Assembly: GCA_008508345.1 (NCBI GenBank)
Contig: QNGE01001006.1
Location: forward strand, 95,101 to 159,100
Reading direction: 5' to 3'
Source: Paragonimus westermani
Taxonomy: Eukaryota; Platyhelminthes; Trematoda; Plagiorchiida; Troglotrematidae
DNA length: 64,000 nt
Shown: positions 54,601 through 62,950 of the stretch, in pieces
Layout of the letters: each line of letters opens with the position of its first letter
How positions within the stretch are numbered: position 1 is the first letter of the stretch
Notes under the pieces: model-generated
The model's database searches: none
What the model saw: only the letters and a program-made list of their open reading frames with translations
What the model was told of the DNA's origin: nothing
Made by a program: the position numbers and the translations under genes

Positions 54601-57600
54601 ACCTTGTGTAAATGATGTACCATACTTATTATCTTCATGTTTTGGATGATTATTTTGAGGCGCTGCACAATTAAATACTCGTTTATTCACTCCATCTGAA
54701 CAGCTGTGCGAAAGAGAACAACAACAACGACGAGTTTCCTCCAGTTATCCTTGAGAAATTTAATACGCATGGGAAACTGCTGTATTCGAATAGGTCGCGT
54801 ACGCTGTTTACACGACGGCCTGCACAAACCTAATCATGGGTTATTGAACAACTGATCTATAGATAAGGCATTTTCTTCCTTATTTTGAAAAACTTCTGAA
54901 CAATTTATAACTTCAAGTAGGTCAAACCAGTCTCAAGTGTTCATGGGTAATCAACAGAAGCACGTTACGTATAACTGACACTTAGTTCAACTGCTATGGA
55001 CGGAACAATGACGTGAAATTCTCTCAACCTGACAAACAAACAAATCAGACCGTTAGAATAGAACATACACACACAAATGTCGACTTAGAATGTACTCCTC
55101 AACAATGAGTTTCACCACCAGAACCGTAAGCTAGGATCTCCAGTGACACCAGTGAATATCGATAGACAAGACTCACATCGTAAGTCCTCAGTGGACTGGA
55201 CAGTCAGATAGGCCGTGTAGCAAGCGATGCCAGCCACAAATAGAATCAATACAATACCAAAAGAGAAACCAGCCTGTAATTAACATAGAATATAGAGACA
55301 GTGGATCAGAGAAGTAAAAGGCAATGGTATGTAATGCCAATTTTCAATCACAAGGTACAGTCGAAGTCCGTTCTTGTGTTCTGTTTGAAAAGCTACCGCG
55401 CAACAAGTGTGCATTTATGCTACTAGTTAGAAACCCAAAGTCAGACCGAATAAGCTAACACAGTCACCCGATGTCTCTTAACACTGGACTTATCATAGTG
55501 GGACCAGATACGTCTGCTGTTCTTGAGTCATTTAGTTACTTCCAGTGAAAAAGTAAGTGTTCAGAGTAGCAAAGGACTGATAGCTACCTTCACTGCCAAC
55601 TAACTGTATCTACGTGGAACAGGCGACATTGCAATACACTTCTTCAGGTTTTGTCCACTAACAGTAGTGGTTCTATGAATTGTGTTGGACGCCCTTTACT
55701 TACAGCTACTCCAGTTACTGTGAATATTGGTAACAGTTGAACTGGTTTGAAACCAAGTTCAGTGAAAGCCCACAAATTTGTCCAAAAGTGAAATTTGTGA
55801 CGAGATCAACCCCGAACCAATTGCTCCGACAGACTAAGTAGAATGTCTGTCACAGAGTAAGACGTCAGCATGTGGGAAGTGATGCCGTATCAATCGTGGG
55901 TTGTGTACTACTGGTCAACAGTGGTGTTCACCACACGTGATAGTAGTTCTGGACGGCTTACTGATAGAAAGCGAAATGTAGAGGTGTTTTTGAAAACTTT
56001 TCAACAGGTTATACATTTCCTATCCCCGCAGTGTACGAGTTCAGTGGTTACGCAGTGTTTTCCGAAGATGAACAGACCTTTTGGGATGATTGCCGAGAGC
56101 TAAATCTGACTTAACTCAGACTGCTCATTGATGCGTGAGTAGGGATTCTTACGGGTCTTACAGAAAGCAATTGACTGTGGCAGTTTTGCCAATGTTTCTA
56201 ATGACTTACCGTACAATGATGTGCACTACTTAGACTTTTCTGAAACGTTCGTCAGGGTTGACCAATTTAAGATGCTATACAGCTCGACAATTAGTTTCTC
56301 TTTTGACTAGTTCTTATGTAATACGAGCCTTTCATAATCAGGTGTAAATTCAGCGTGAACCCAATAGGCCAGTTTCCAGTAGATAAACGCTCCTTGATCG
56401 GTCGATCTTAAGTCCCTTGCCCTTTTTTTCGTTCGTTTTCCTTTATCAAACAATACTGAATCACCGCTGTTGTTCTATGAGAATGATACAACTGTATTAT
56501 CAGTTGTTCATAGTCCACAGGATGTGGACACATTTGAAAACGACAAAACTGCACTCACTCGATGACCCACAAATAACCACTTACTGCCCGGAGAGTATAA
56601 ATGCAAAGGCATGCGTCAATCATGTGCTTATAATCACGCGGACAAACATAGGTTTGACACCTTCAAAGGTTGTTGGTATAAGCTTGCGTCACCAACTGAC
56701 AAGTTGGGCTTGTCTATAACTTGTACCGCTACTGGATATGGCATTGAGTCACTCAGGAAGTGTGTGGAAAGTTCTATTCCGATATATCCTGACCCTCTCT
56801 GCTACCTTGGCGTGGTGGTCAGGCTTGCGTGCTGTTTTGATCCGGAGGGCTGTGCTGACTGTGAATTCGGTCCTTGCGGGTTTAACCTTGTCAGATTGGC
56901 CAAAAGGAAGCAGCCAGACAAAAAGCAGATGCGTGAGTGGCTGTGGTTTTCTATACATTCTTTTCTTCGGCTTTGTTGGTGTGTTGTATGATGAATGGTC
57001 TGCCTGGCTTTTCATAGATCAATGAGACTTTTGTTTTCAAACGTATCCTCCTTGGAATGCACCAACCTGCACTCCTATACTGCAACGCTTCTTGTATTAC
57101 ACTTCAAAAATCTTCCTTCTCAGTGTAGATCTCGTCATTGCAGCCTCTCTCTGTTTAGTTTCCGAGAGATAGGGGTTTCCTTTCCTTATTAGTCAATCAA
57201 GTGGCTAACCAGCATTGGCCGGCTGGACACAAAGGCCCCACTGGCACACCTCCCGGTCTTATTCCTTCGGGTTTACACTGGATATGTGGTGCGTTGGTGG
57301 AACTGCAATTGGTGCAGCACAAACCAGTTGCAGTGATGGAAAAGCGCAGGCGTCCTTTGTCTTCGGTCACTGTGACAGGCTAATCCGAATCGGATGCCGT
57401 CAACCATTCCGACACATACCACCAGTGTACATCCTGAAGTAGAACCGTTCATACGGTTTTTCCGCCCTTATCTAAAAGGAGACGAAATTTATTGGACCTT
57501 CCAACGATAGACCAGAAAAAGTTAAATAGCTCAGAATATTTGCTTATCGAGAAAAATGCTAGCAGTAGGCTGTTTATTGAAGAACTATCGGCATCTGAAG

Positions 57601-60600
57601 GTGGACTAAAATTTTCACGACTGTACACCGATTACTCACTAGCAGACTCCCCAGTATTAATCACTGAAAAGTAACTATCAAATGATTTTCCAAATCTTAG
57701 CTTCGAACTGGCGAGATATTTGTGCAGACAGAACTTCTTGCAGACTTCGCCCACAGAAGTGCACTATCTAATTTTGTGGTCACAGCTGACTGAACCAAGG
57801 TTTTGCAAACTCTACTTGATCGACTCGTGGATGAAGATAATCTGAAACTAAAGTCGCTTTGTCATCACTGCGACATAATTCCACCTCTCACTAAATTTAC
57901 ACTATTCTGTTTGTTGCATTTTCTTAGTATCCTTGTAATCTCCTTTGTTATGCTACTGCTGCCGGGGTATGTTTTATTTGGTTTCTTCCAGCTTCTTTCT
58001 CTGTCTGCCATTTGTACGACTCTTTCATTATTCCACTAACACAGAGGCAAGAACACGCAGCAGTTGATCGATTCCGTTCTCGAGCACCCCGTAGCTTATA
58101 GATTGAGAATTCAAGAAAAGTGCTACTAGACTAGAATAGCCAAATGTTGCTGACCGGAATACAGTTGACCGAAAGTGGAATGCGCAGTTCAGATAGAGTT
58201 TGATATCATTGCCCCCTGTTATTATCGATCAAATTAGTACTCGATGATTACATCACATCTCCTGGAATATATACTATATCGTGGAGTGTGAATATGACCA
58301 TAACTCAGCATACTGGATAAGTAACCGCTTCAAACGTATGCTAATCCTGTCACGACTAATCTCATGGGAAAAGTCTAGTTCCGCAGTTATCTACTTCCAC
58401 AGATAGGATGGTTACCTGGCTGCCAACATTCATTACCCAGAAGACCCTCTCTATTCACAGAAACTCATTCATTTAGATCTGGCTTACTTGACTGAGTGCC
58501 CACGGCATAGCTAGAATTGACGTCCCCATCATTGTGTTCCATATGGAGAATCTAAAAGTAGATGAACGTAGGTAATATTTAGCTCAACAACTGAAAAAAA
58601 CAACACGAAATTGGCGAAATTGAAACAAATTACACAAACATAATGCATTGATTTGTTGTGTAACACAACTCACGAAAATAGGGTAGCTGCACATTCCTAC
58701 TAATTGACTTATCACCTGTTTCTAGTGTCAAAGTGATGTAGATTTATTAGTATCCAATTACAAGTCAGTCGTGTTTATTTCGAAACCAGTATGTGAATTT
58801 CACCTCGTAACTGAATGCCATATGGATGTGGTGTTTCTATTCACCTTAGAGCAGGGTACGCGCGTTCACGTTGGGAAGATTTAGCTTGCAACTTCACCCC
58901 AAACTGAAGTCTACTCGTGACAGACAGCAGTTGGCTCCTGTTATAAACAGCTTGTACCCATTAAACCAAGTCAATATAGTAATTCCGAGATGGAAATTAG
59001 AATCGACTCTGAGATATACCGAGATTAGAAATAGGAAAATATTTGATGATCGCCGTTACTCGTTGGTTTGGCTAATGATAGTTGATAAACTCATCACCAA
59101 AATGAAGCACTATAATAATTGTTTTTCTACAAGACTAATTACAGAATAACTGCAGGTGTTAACCAGAACAGTAAGCAATGGACCTATTCAGTTTTGTCTG
59201 ATACATGTACAGTCCTAATTTAAACGGACAGTTGAGTTATAACTTGACATCATTACTGCACACAAACACTGTTCTGTCTGCGGTTATACTGGTTGAATTT
59301 TCTCATCCACTTAATGAAGCCTTCCTCGACAAGAAACATGTTGGCTTGCCATTTGATGGATAACCAAAATGCCACAAAAAAACCGACAGCCATTGACGCT
59401 CAGTCGAATATTTCAATCAATCACCAGGATTGATGGTGAGTAAAATGCTCAAATCAAACATGTGTTTTCACACGGGCAGTAATGTATGATATGTTGAATC
59501 TGTGTCACAGTTCTGCATTTGCAGATTAATACTTTTTTGGTTCGCAGTTTTCCTTGTCTTCTTCCAGGACTTGACGTGATCCACAGTCCAGATAAGTTTT
59601 ACTCTAAAAAATACAAGTCAGCCGATGTCAAAGACATCCGACAAATGATGGTCGTGTTCAACACAAATGGATTTTCAAGAGTGTATACAGGAACACTCAG
59701 AGACAGATTAAGCTGAACAGAGTGATACTGTGGTTGTTGGTAATACTGTTTGCTTGCTCTGCTTTTCGAATGGAATAAATAACGTCCCATACTGGTGTCC
59801 AGAGGTTACTTGATCTTGTGCACAGCTAACAGAGGCACCTCCAGATGGCTGCCAATCTATTTGATACGCTGGTTCAACTTATGATGCCTTTTGGTTTTTA
59901 GGTGTAGTTATTGTTCCAATCTGCAATCGAGTATCTATTCTATTCTTAATGGAGTTTTAGAAATTCACAGGGAGGAATAGTTAACTCTGTCGATACACCT
60001 TCACAATGCTGTTGGTAGCAACTGCAGCTAAGAACATTATGACATTTGCCCTACTTTCGGCCGTATATGTGTCAGCGCATTTATGAATTATTACGTCTGT
60101 TGAGGCATTTGATGATATGTTGGAGTGTCTGAATTAACACCATGGGTGTGGCGTTTTCAGCTCACCTATGTGAAAATCACTTTCGAAACATTTGTGTCGG
60201 CTGTTTTTTGGGTATATGTTGTGACTACCGCCAGCACAAAAGTGGCTCTAGAACATCTCGGCTGCAGAATGATACACTGATGGATAACGTAAACACAATG
60301 TGTATGTTCTGATTTATTTTTAAATACAGATAGATCTTGAACATATTGCTCAACTTCAAGGTTAGCATTAGTAAACCATGAGTTTCTGAAATAGCTAAGT
60401 TCCATCGAAAGACGTCTGAAAGCAGATTTGGTCAATTAGTTGTGACTAATACGAAATATACAAGAGGTGGTGTGGGCTGTCGTCATAAGTGTGTACAGAA
60501 CGAGACTTTCGGGAACCTCTCCTGATTAGTCATGGTCCTGTGATTGTATTAATCTACCATACTTCGAGGACTAGGCTCGTTTAGTTTAAGAAAGCCAAAT

Positions 60601-62950
60601 CATCTGAATGTTTCTCATAAAGTCTTGGGAAACATCTTGTTCCCTTCCTGAATTCTGTTGTCTCCGGTCAATTTTTGTTCGCAGCAAGTCGATTTTTTGA
60701 TGAACAGAATTTGCACGTTAACACTCAAGTCCTAGGATATATATGTATAATTTTGGACAAAGCATTCTATAAACCAATGTTCCCCAACGATATTTGCAAT
60801 GGATTTCAGATGTCAAAGATGTTCTTGTACGAGACGTGGGTGGGTGACCATGGTGAGATCTAAAAGTCAAATGTTAAGCGTAGATTCGGCCGATCCATAA
60901 CTCCATTCAGCGGGATTTTTGTCATGTCTACGTTAGCTTCCTATTGATTATCATGCCGTACTGCTCCGTTTTTCAGGAGACAAACTGAGCTGATACAAAC
61001 GAATGTTGAGGCAGCTGCTTAACTGACACTTGATTGCAAAAGCAGACCCCACCGCCGGCGTTCGGTCAAACTCGTATAATTAGCACATTGTGCAAACAGA
61101 ATGACTCACTTTATAACCAACCAAATCTTTATACCGAAACCGTCAACACTACATAAAAGTCAACGTTGCCATTAGCTGTTTCGAATAATCTCCGTAGAAC
61201 ATACTGAATACAGTTCTTCCAACCTCACATTTCATGAATGCTTTGGGAATAACTTCACTGTTACCTTAAACGTGAACTGCACTGAAATGCATTCCTGGTT
61301 GTTTTGAATGTTTGGAGTATTTGACACGAAACAACTATCCGTTACCCAATCTGCACCATATTATAATTTATTTCGGCTTTCCTGTGCATCTCTGCCAAAC
61401 CCGGTAGCTATATGAAACGCCTGAGTGGAAACTACAGGCGGCTCAGTGGTCGTAGCAGTAAACGTACTATTACGAAACAGTAGGGTTATTCAAGCAGCTT
61501 TTATCTGGAAACACAACATTTTCATCAGACTGCCTTCAGAAGGCGCTGGTTCTCTCTGTTAGTGGTTTTTAGTTCAGAGCCTCTCATTGTTAATGCGGTG
61601 CTCTCACTAACCTGGACAAGGTATCGAAAACAGAGACTAATAATGCCGGATGCTCCTCTAACAACCTGCAAGCTTTTAGCCAAGTTGACACCATCAAGAG
61701 AGAAGGTAGCAGACTGTTACGTGTACCTTTATTACACCCACATTGTCTCGAGGGAATGACCTGAACTAAGTGTAATGAGTGCAGCATTTAGTACCCGTAC
61801 TTATTTCCAGCGAACGTCAGACGGTAGGTGGTTTGTTAAAATCACACATCAAACGATATGGTGTAAATACCTGCCAATCTTTTCGTCTTTAAAAAATGCA
61901 TCTGAACCGGTCGAATCTGGTTATATAAACTCAGCAAACATTTTATCGATACTGCATCCTTCAGACTATGATTGAAGCCGCAACGATTTGTTGAACAGGT
62001 TTACTGAGAAAAACTTATTCGTGACCGTGCTTGTTTCAGAATAATCCACTTGGCTTGGGTCGAGGTTATCATTGCCTTATTTCTAGGAACTGTAGAATAA
62101 ATACCCGGAAACTTTTGAATGATGAAATTATCAACATTTACAGATGCTTGTGTAGCCTCCAAAATGGTGAAATAACTATCCACAAAAGATGCAGTTTACA
62201 CATTACCTGCAACCAGTTTGATTTTTTACGGCCTCATGACTGTCGACCTCAATGTCATATTACTCAATAAACAGTCAAACCTTTTCGGGAGGAGCCTCGT
62301 AATGAGCAATGGAGCGCGGTTCGACGGTTCAGACATGCAAATAAACGAACCTGTGATATATGACACTCAAAGGAGCTGTTTATGAAACCCAAATGCATTC
62401 AGTTAGTCGTACAACGAAGAAATATCAGACCACACAAATAATCGTTAAAAAGATTGGTTCATACTGAGCTGAGGAATGAAACAGACATGCTGGCCAGTTA
62501 AGAACAGTGGTGTTGTTACTTTAGAAAGAAAACCAGAATAATCAGGCTCAATGTTTTTCTGTGAGTATATGCACAACTGATCTCCGATCTTTTTCCTATG
62601 AGGTGTGCAAGTTTTTCAATCAATCAACTGCTGGCGCCTGGTACAAGCTAAGTCGTGTAGCACTCCTCTTTAAGACTTACATTGTAACAATACTGTTCTG
62701 TTTTGCTTCCGATGGGGCTTCTGATCCGTCTTGCGCATTATCTTGGCTGTTCGTACCGGATTCGGCTACTGAAATTGAACTGCCCAAAGTGTCATATGGT
62801 TTATTCATCCCATCTGAATTCGTGGGAGCCAACTTGCCGTCCGTCAATATCGGGTAGGTGTTATACTGTGGCCCGTCCGTTAGATCACCAACTGTGTGTT
62901 TCTTATAGTTTTCCGTTGCCAGTTTTAAATAGTCATCCGTTGACTCGGTC
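23171..62950 (-). CDS. SLC38A9: SLC38A9-like lysosomal amino-acid transporter (multi-exon gene, 5' end incomplete)
   Basis: Eleven firm exons, read on the minus strand, give about 574 residues. They align in order with the SLC38A9 family (human protein about 560 residues, 11 membrane helices). Diagnostic stretches seen are [10 protein letters not shown] in the first helix, [17 protein letters not shown], the luminal CPPAG loop with two N-glycosylation sequons, [68 protein letters not shown] and a final helix before the stop. In mammals SLC38A9 sits in the lysosomal membrane, exports amino acids in an arginine-dependent way and signals arginine to mTORC1 through Ragulator and Rag GTPases. That role here is inferred from homology. 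Introns are 0.9 kb to over 13 kb. All junctions keep phase except the one following 51349, where a piece is missing or misread. No start codon was identified. Identity as an SLC38A9-type carrier is nearly certain; one-to-one orthology is likely. Confidence 0.93.
23517..26735 (-). other. Last intron of the SLC38A9-like gene
   Basis: About 3.2 kb of AT-rich sequence in which I see no repeat family, RNA gene or convincing coding exon. An ORF at 24115-24435 (+) has a weak CxxC string and is not accepted as coding. Confidence 0.7.
26736..26825 (-). CDS. SLC38A9: SLC38A9-like gene, exon for helix 10
   Basis: A 90-nt exon runs from acceptor TTCCATTTCAG to donor ATCAG|GTGAGT. The product is [20 protein letters not shown] then VFPSIGTVI, with a split Ser at the start and a split Arg at the end. 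Family equivalents are the LHVLILN helix and the YPNIGGIIR turn. Phases match on both sides. Confidence 0.95.
28450..28595 (-). CDS. SLC38A9: SLC38A9-like gene, exon for helices 8-9 ([15 protein letters not shown])
   Basis: A 146-nt exon runs from acceptor TTGTGTGCAG to donor CCCAG|GTTAGT. It encodes [20 protein letters not shown], then [17 protein letters not shown] and [10 protein letters not shown]. These match the family's NFLDNFP, the Q-M-x-TVYP helix break and L-x-R-x-Q. It enters in phase 0 and leaves AG, completed to Ser by the next exon. Confidence 0.95.
29497..29601 (-). CDS. SLC38A9: SLC38A9-like gene, exon for helix 7
   Basis: A 105-nt, phase-0 exon runs from acceptor CTGTTTGACCAG to donor GAT|GTAAGTC. 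Its 35 codons begin [20 protein letters not shown] and continue [15 protein letters not shown]. This matches the VRDL-x-IAY-x(3)-T-x-TY helix and the following FPSPPLSKDCI region of vertebrate SLC38A9. Confidence 0.95.
32088..32194 (-). CDS. SLC38A9: SLC38A9-like gene, exon for helix 6 (AFYIHQAL)
   Basis: A 107-nt exon runs from acceptor ACCCCATCAG to donor AAC|GTAAGT. After two bases completing His it encodes [20 protein letters not shown] and [15 protein letters not shown]. The family pattern is PQLTG-x(4)-AF[FY]IH[NQ] followed by a basic segment ending ENN. No long ORF marks this exon; it was found by searching the minus strand for that pattern. It leaves in phase 0, matching the next exon. 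Confidence 0.94.
32195..34012 (-). other. Intron between the helix 5 and helix 6 exons
   Basis: About 1.8 kb, AT-rich, with short ORFs only. Nothing recognisable. Confidence 0.6.
34013..34111 (-). CDS. SLC38A9: SLC38A9-like gene, exon for helix 5
   Basis: The acceptor is TTTACGTTCTAG. The exon's first two bases complete Ala with the G left by exon 37658. Then follow [19 protein letters not shown] and [13 protein letters not shown], with a leftover C. Two donors compete: CCC|GTAATG (end 34020) and ATGC|GTACGT (end 34013). The second is chosen because its leftover C plus the two bases of the next exon give His and keep the frame open. TVSVLYL is shared with vertebrate SLC38A9. Confidence 0.92.
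36654..37113 (-). mobile_element. Inverted-repeat element with tRNA-like core, copy 2 (intronic)
   Basis: A 460-bp element with arms 36654-36760 (beginning TTGACCAACACTCAGATTTG) and 37040-37113 (ending TGTGAGTGGTGGTCAA) in inverted orientation. The tRNA-like core is on the minus strand, so it runs in the sense of the host gene, within the intron between exons 37658 and 34111. An N at 37039 sits exactly where the right arm begins. Compared with copy 1, a segment next to that arm is absent, so the assembly may be collapsed or gapped here. No clear target-site duplication was found. Confidence 0.72.
36781..36860 (-). repeat. tRNA-like segment (SINE-type Pol III promoter), copy 2
   Basis: On the minus strand an A-box-like TGGCGCAGTGGTTAAC and a B-box-like GAGTTCAAATC are spaced as in copy 1. 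The B box is closer to consensus than in copy 1. Confidence 0.6.
37658..37881 (-). CDS. SLC38A9: SLC38A9-like gene, exon for the glycosylated luminal loop and helix 4
   Basis: The acceptor is a long pyrimidine tract ending CTGTTCCAG, followed by one base and 74 codons. The donor is CTCG|GTAAGTT. The product contains [17 protein letters not shown] with two N-glycosylation sequons (NLT, NRT), then [20 protein letters not shown] and [13 protein letters not shown]. Vertebrate SLC38A9 has the same order: CPSAG, sequons, KSRTVPFYL and KSPSF. The first base needs two bases from the previous exon, which neither 51349 (one base) nor the doubtful exon supplies cleanly. An alternative acceptor at 37922 starts in phase 0 and adds 14 residues. 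The frame beyond the acceptor is open to 37991, so the exact start is less sure than the rest. Confidence 0.92.
39379..39579. repeat. 201-nt direct repeat, copy A
   Basis: It starts GAACTTGGCATACTTGTGGC and ends TTTGGGTGTGTCT. Nine differences from copy B in 201 positions (about 95.5% identity), eight of them transitions, no indels. A TA-rich run precedes each copy. Confidence 0.95.
39581..39616. repeat. TA dinucleotide microsatellite
   Basis: A pure run of 18 TA units immediately after an ambiguous base (N at 39580) and before copy B of the 201-nt repeat. Its length is probably unreliable because of the N. Confidence 0.95.
39618..39818. repeat. 201-nt direct repeat, copy B
   Basis: Second copy of the unit at 39379-39579. 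The sequence after it (GTGGACTTGTTGCTCTG followed by TATATATA) resembles the sequence just before copy A (GTGGACTTGTATGCC... then TATATA). The true tandem unit is therefore probably longer, and part of it is missing at the N. Confidence 0.95.
45329..45522 (-). CDS. Doubtful exon of the SLC38A9-like gene (extra hydrophobic segment)
   Basis: The acceptor-like site GCTCTTTCAAG is followed by two bases that complete the C left by exon 51349 to Leu. The frame then stays open for 64 codons to CTG|GTAACA. The start is a hydrophobic stretch ([20 protein letters not shown]), followed by a polar tail containing [16 protein letters not shown]. The phase fits the upstream exon, and a phase-0 acceptor (CCTCAG at 37922) could receive its end. 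Against it, known family members have no helix here, and the length to the CPPAG loop is already right without it. It may be a chance ORF or an alternative exon. Confidence 0.25.
45688..46000 (+). mobile_element. Solo LTR, copy 2 (313 bp, intronic, antisense to the host gene)
   Basis: Same TGTTG...CAACA ends and about 89-90% identity to 8339-8649. The two copies differ by substitutions and a 2-nt indel near TTTTTGAC. Here the AATAAA reads AATGAA, and the palindrome has two changes in one arm. Flanks are AGTAT and GTACA, with only a weak GTA match, so no clear target duplication. It lies in the long intron about 170 bp upstream (in gene direction) of the doubtful exon. Confidence 0.72.
50640..50695. 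repeat. Short imperfect tandem repeat (TATTGTCTATATAT-like)
   Basis: Three to four imperfect copies of an AT-rich 13-18-base unit containing ATTGTCTATATAT within the long intron. Confidence 0.6.
51349..51528 (-). CDS. SLC38A9: SLC38A9-like gene, exon for helix 3 (YYFG...SNFLFNTG)
   Basis: A 180-nt exon runs from acceptor CACTGTTTTCAG to donor ATATC|GTAAGTC. It encodes [15 protein letters not shown], then helix [20 protein letters not shown], then [12 protein letters not shown]. The SLIGA-x-IVY and SNFLFNTG stretches are nearly identical to vertebrate SLC38A9. The exon ends with one leftover base (C). The next firmly recognised exon (37881) expects two leftover bases, so a linking piece is missing. 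A poorer in-exon donor five bases downstream (AA|GTCTGA) would give the right phase. Confidence 0.95.
55177..55273 (-). CDS. SLC38A9: SLC38A9-like gene, exon for helix 2
   Basis: A 97-nt exon runs from acceptor TTAATTACAG to donor CGAT|GTGAGTC. Its 32 codons begin [20 protein letters not shown], a hydrophobic helix equivalent to the family's AGF-x-x-G helix 2, and continue into QSTEDLR. It enters in phase 0 and leaves one base (T), which the next exon completes to Phe. Confidence 0.95.
56730..57450. other. GC-richer patch of unknown origin
   Basis: Two 60-base lines counted here contain 30 and 35 G+C, clearly above the surrounding sequence. Several frames on both strands stay open for 60 to 126 codons, which is what higher GC alone would give. 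A good donor-like site (GATGC|GTGAGTG) lies near 56938 on the plus strand. None of the frames matches a family I know. It could be an inserted element or a retrocopy. Confidence 0.4.
58488..58551 (-). CDS. SLC38A9: SLC38A9-like gene, exon for helix 1 (WNTMMGTS motif)
   Basis: A 64-nt exon lies between acceptor CTACTTTTAG and donor CAA|GTAAGCC. Its first base completes Ile, and 21 codons follow, starting [17 protein letters not shown]. This is the family hallmark at the broken first helix. In human SLC38A9 the Asn and second Thr of NTMMGT (N128 and T133, recalled from the literature) matter for arginine or substrate sensing, and both are present here. The exon ends in phase 0, matching the next exon. 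It is too short for ordinary ORF finding and was located by following the frame out of the preceding exon. Confidence 0.95.
62681..62950 (-). CDS. SLC38A9: SLC38A9-like gene, exon encoding the N-terminal cytosolic tail
   Basis: The acceptor is a T-rich tract ending TTGCACAG. The donor is ACAAT|GTAAGTC. The exon enters with one base, gives 89 codons and leaves two bases (AT), completed to Ile by the next exon. The product is hydrophilic, acidic and Ser/Thr/Asn-rich, with no membrane helix ([20 protein letters not shown] at its start). It ends KQNSIVT, which matches the family's S-[LI]-V-T-I-F lead-in to helix 1. In human SLC38A9 this tail binds Ragulator/Rag. Apart from its last residues I could not align it with the human tail. 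The open frame continues upstream to an ATG at 62991, but the polypyrimidine tract makes splicing at 62950 more likely, so the true start probably lies in an unseen upstream exon. Confidence 0.85.

Larger units (their letters stand above)
51529..62680 (-). other. 5' introns of the SLC38A9-like gene
   Basis: Three introns of about 3.6, 3.2 and 4.1 kb lie around the small exons at 55177-55273 and 58488-58551. The middle one includes a GC-richer patch (about 56730-57450). The first one contains two plus-strand segments with good splice-site look-alikes (59568-59716 and 60685-60852). No TE protein was recognised here. A short (ATC)n-like run occurs near 51603-51635. Confidence 0.55.

Noticed and set aside
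59270..59400. 46-codon minus-strand ORF starting [15 protein letters not shown]
   Set aside because: No similarity to the transporter. The exons on either side (62681 and 58551) join in phase without it.
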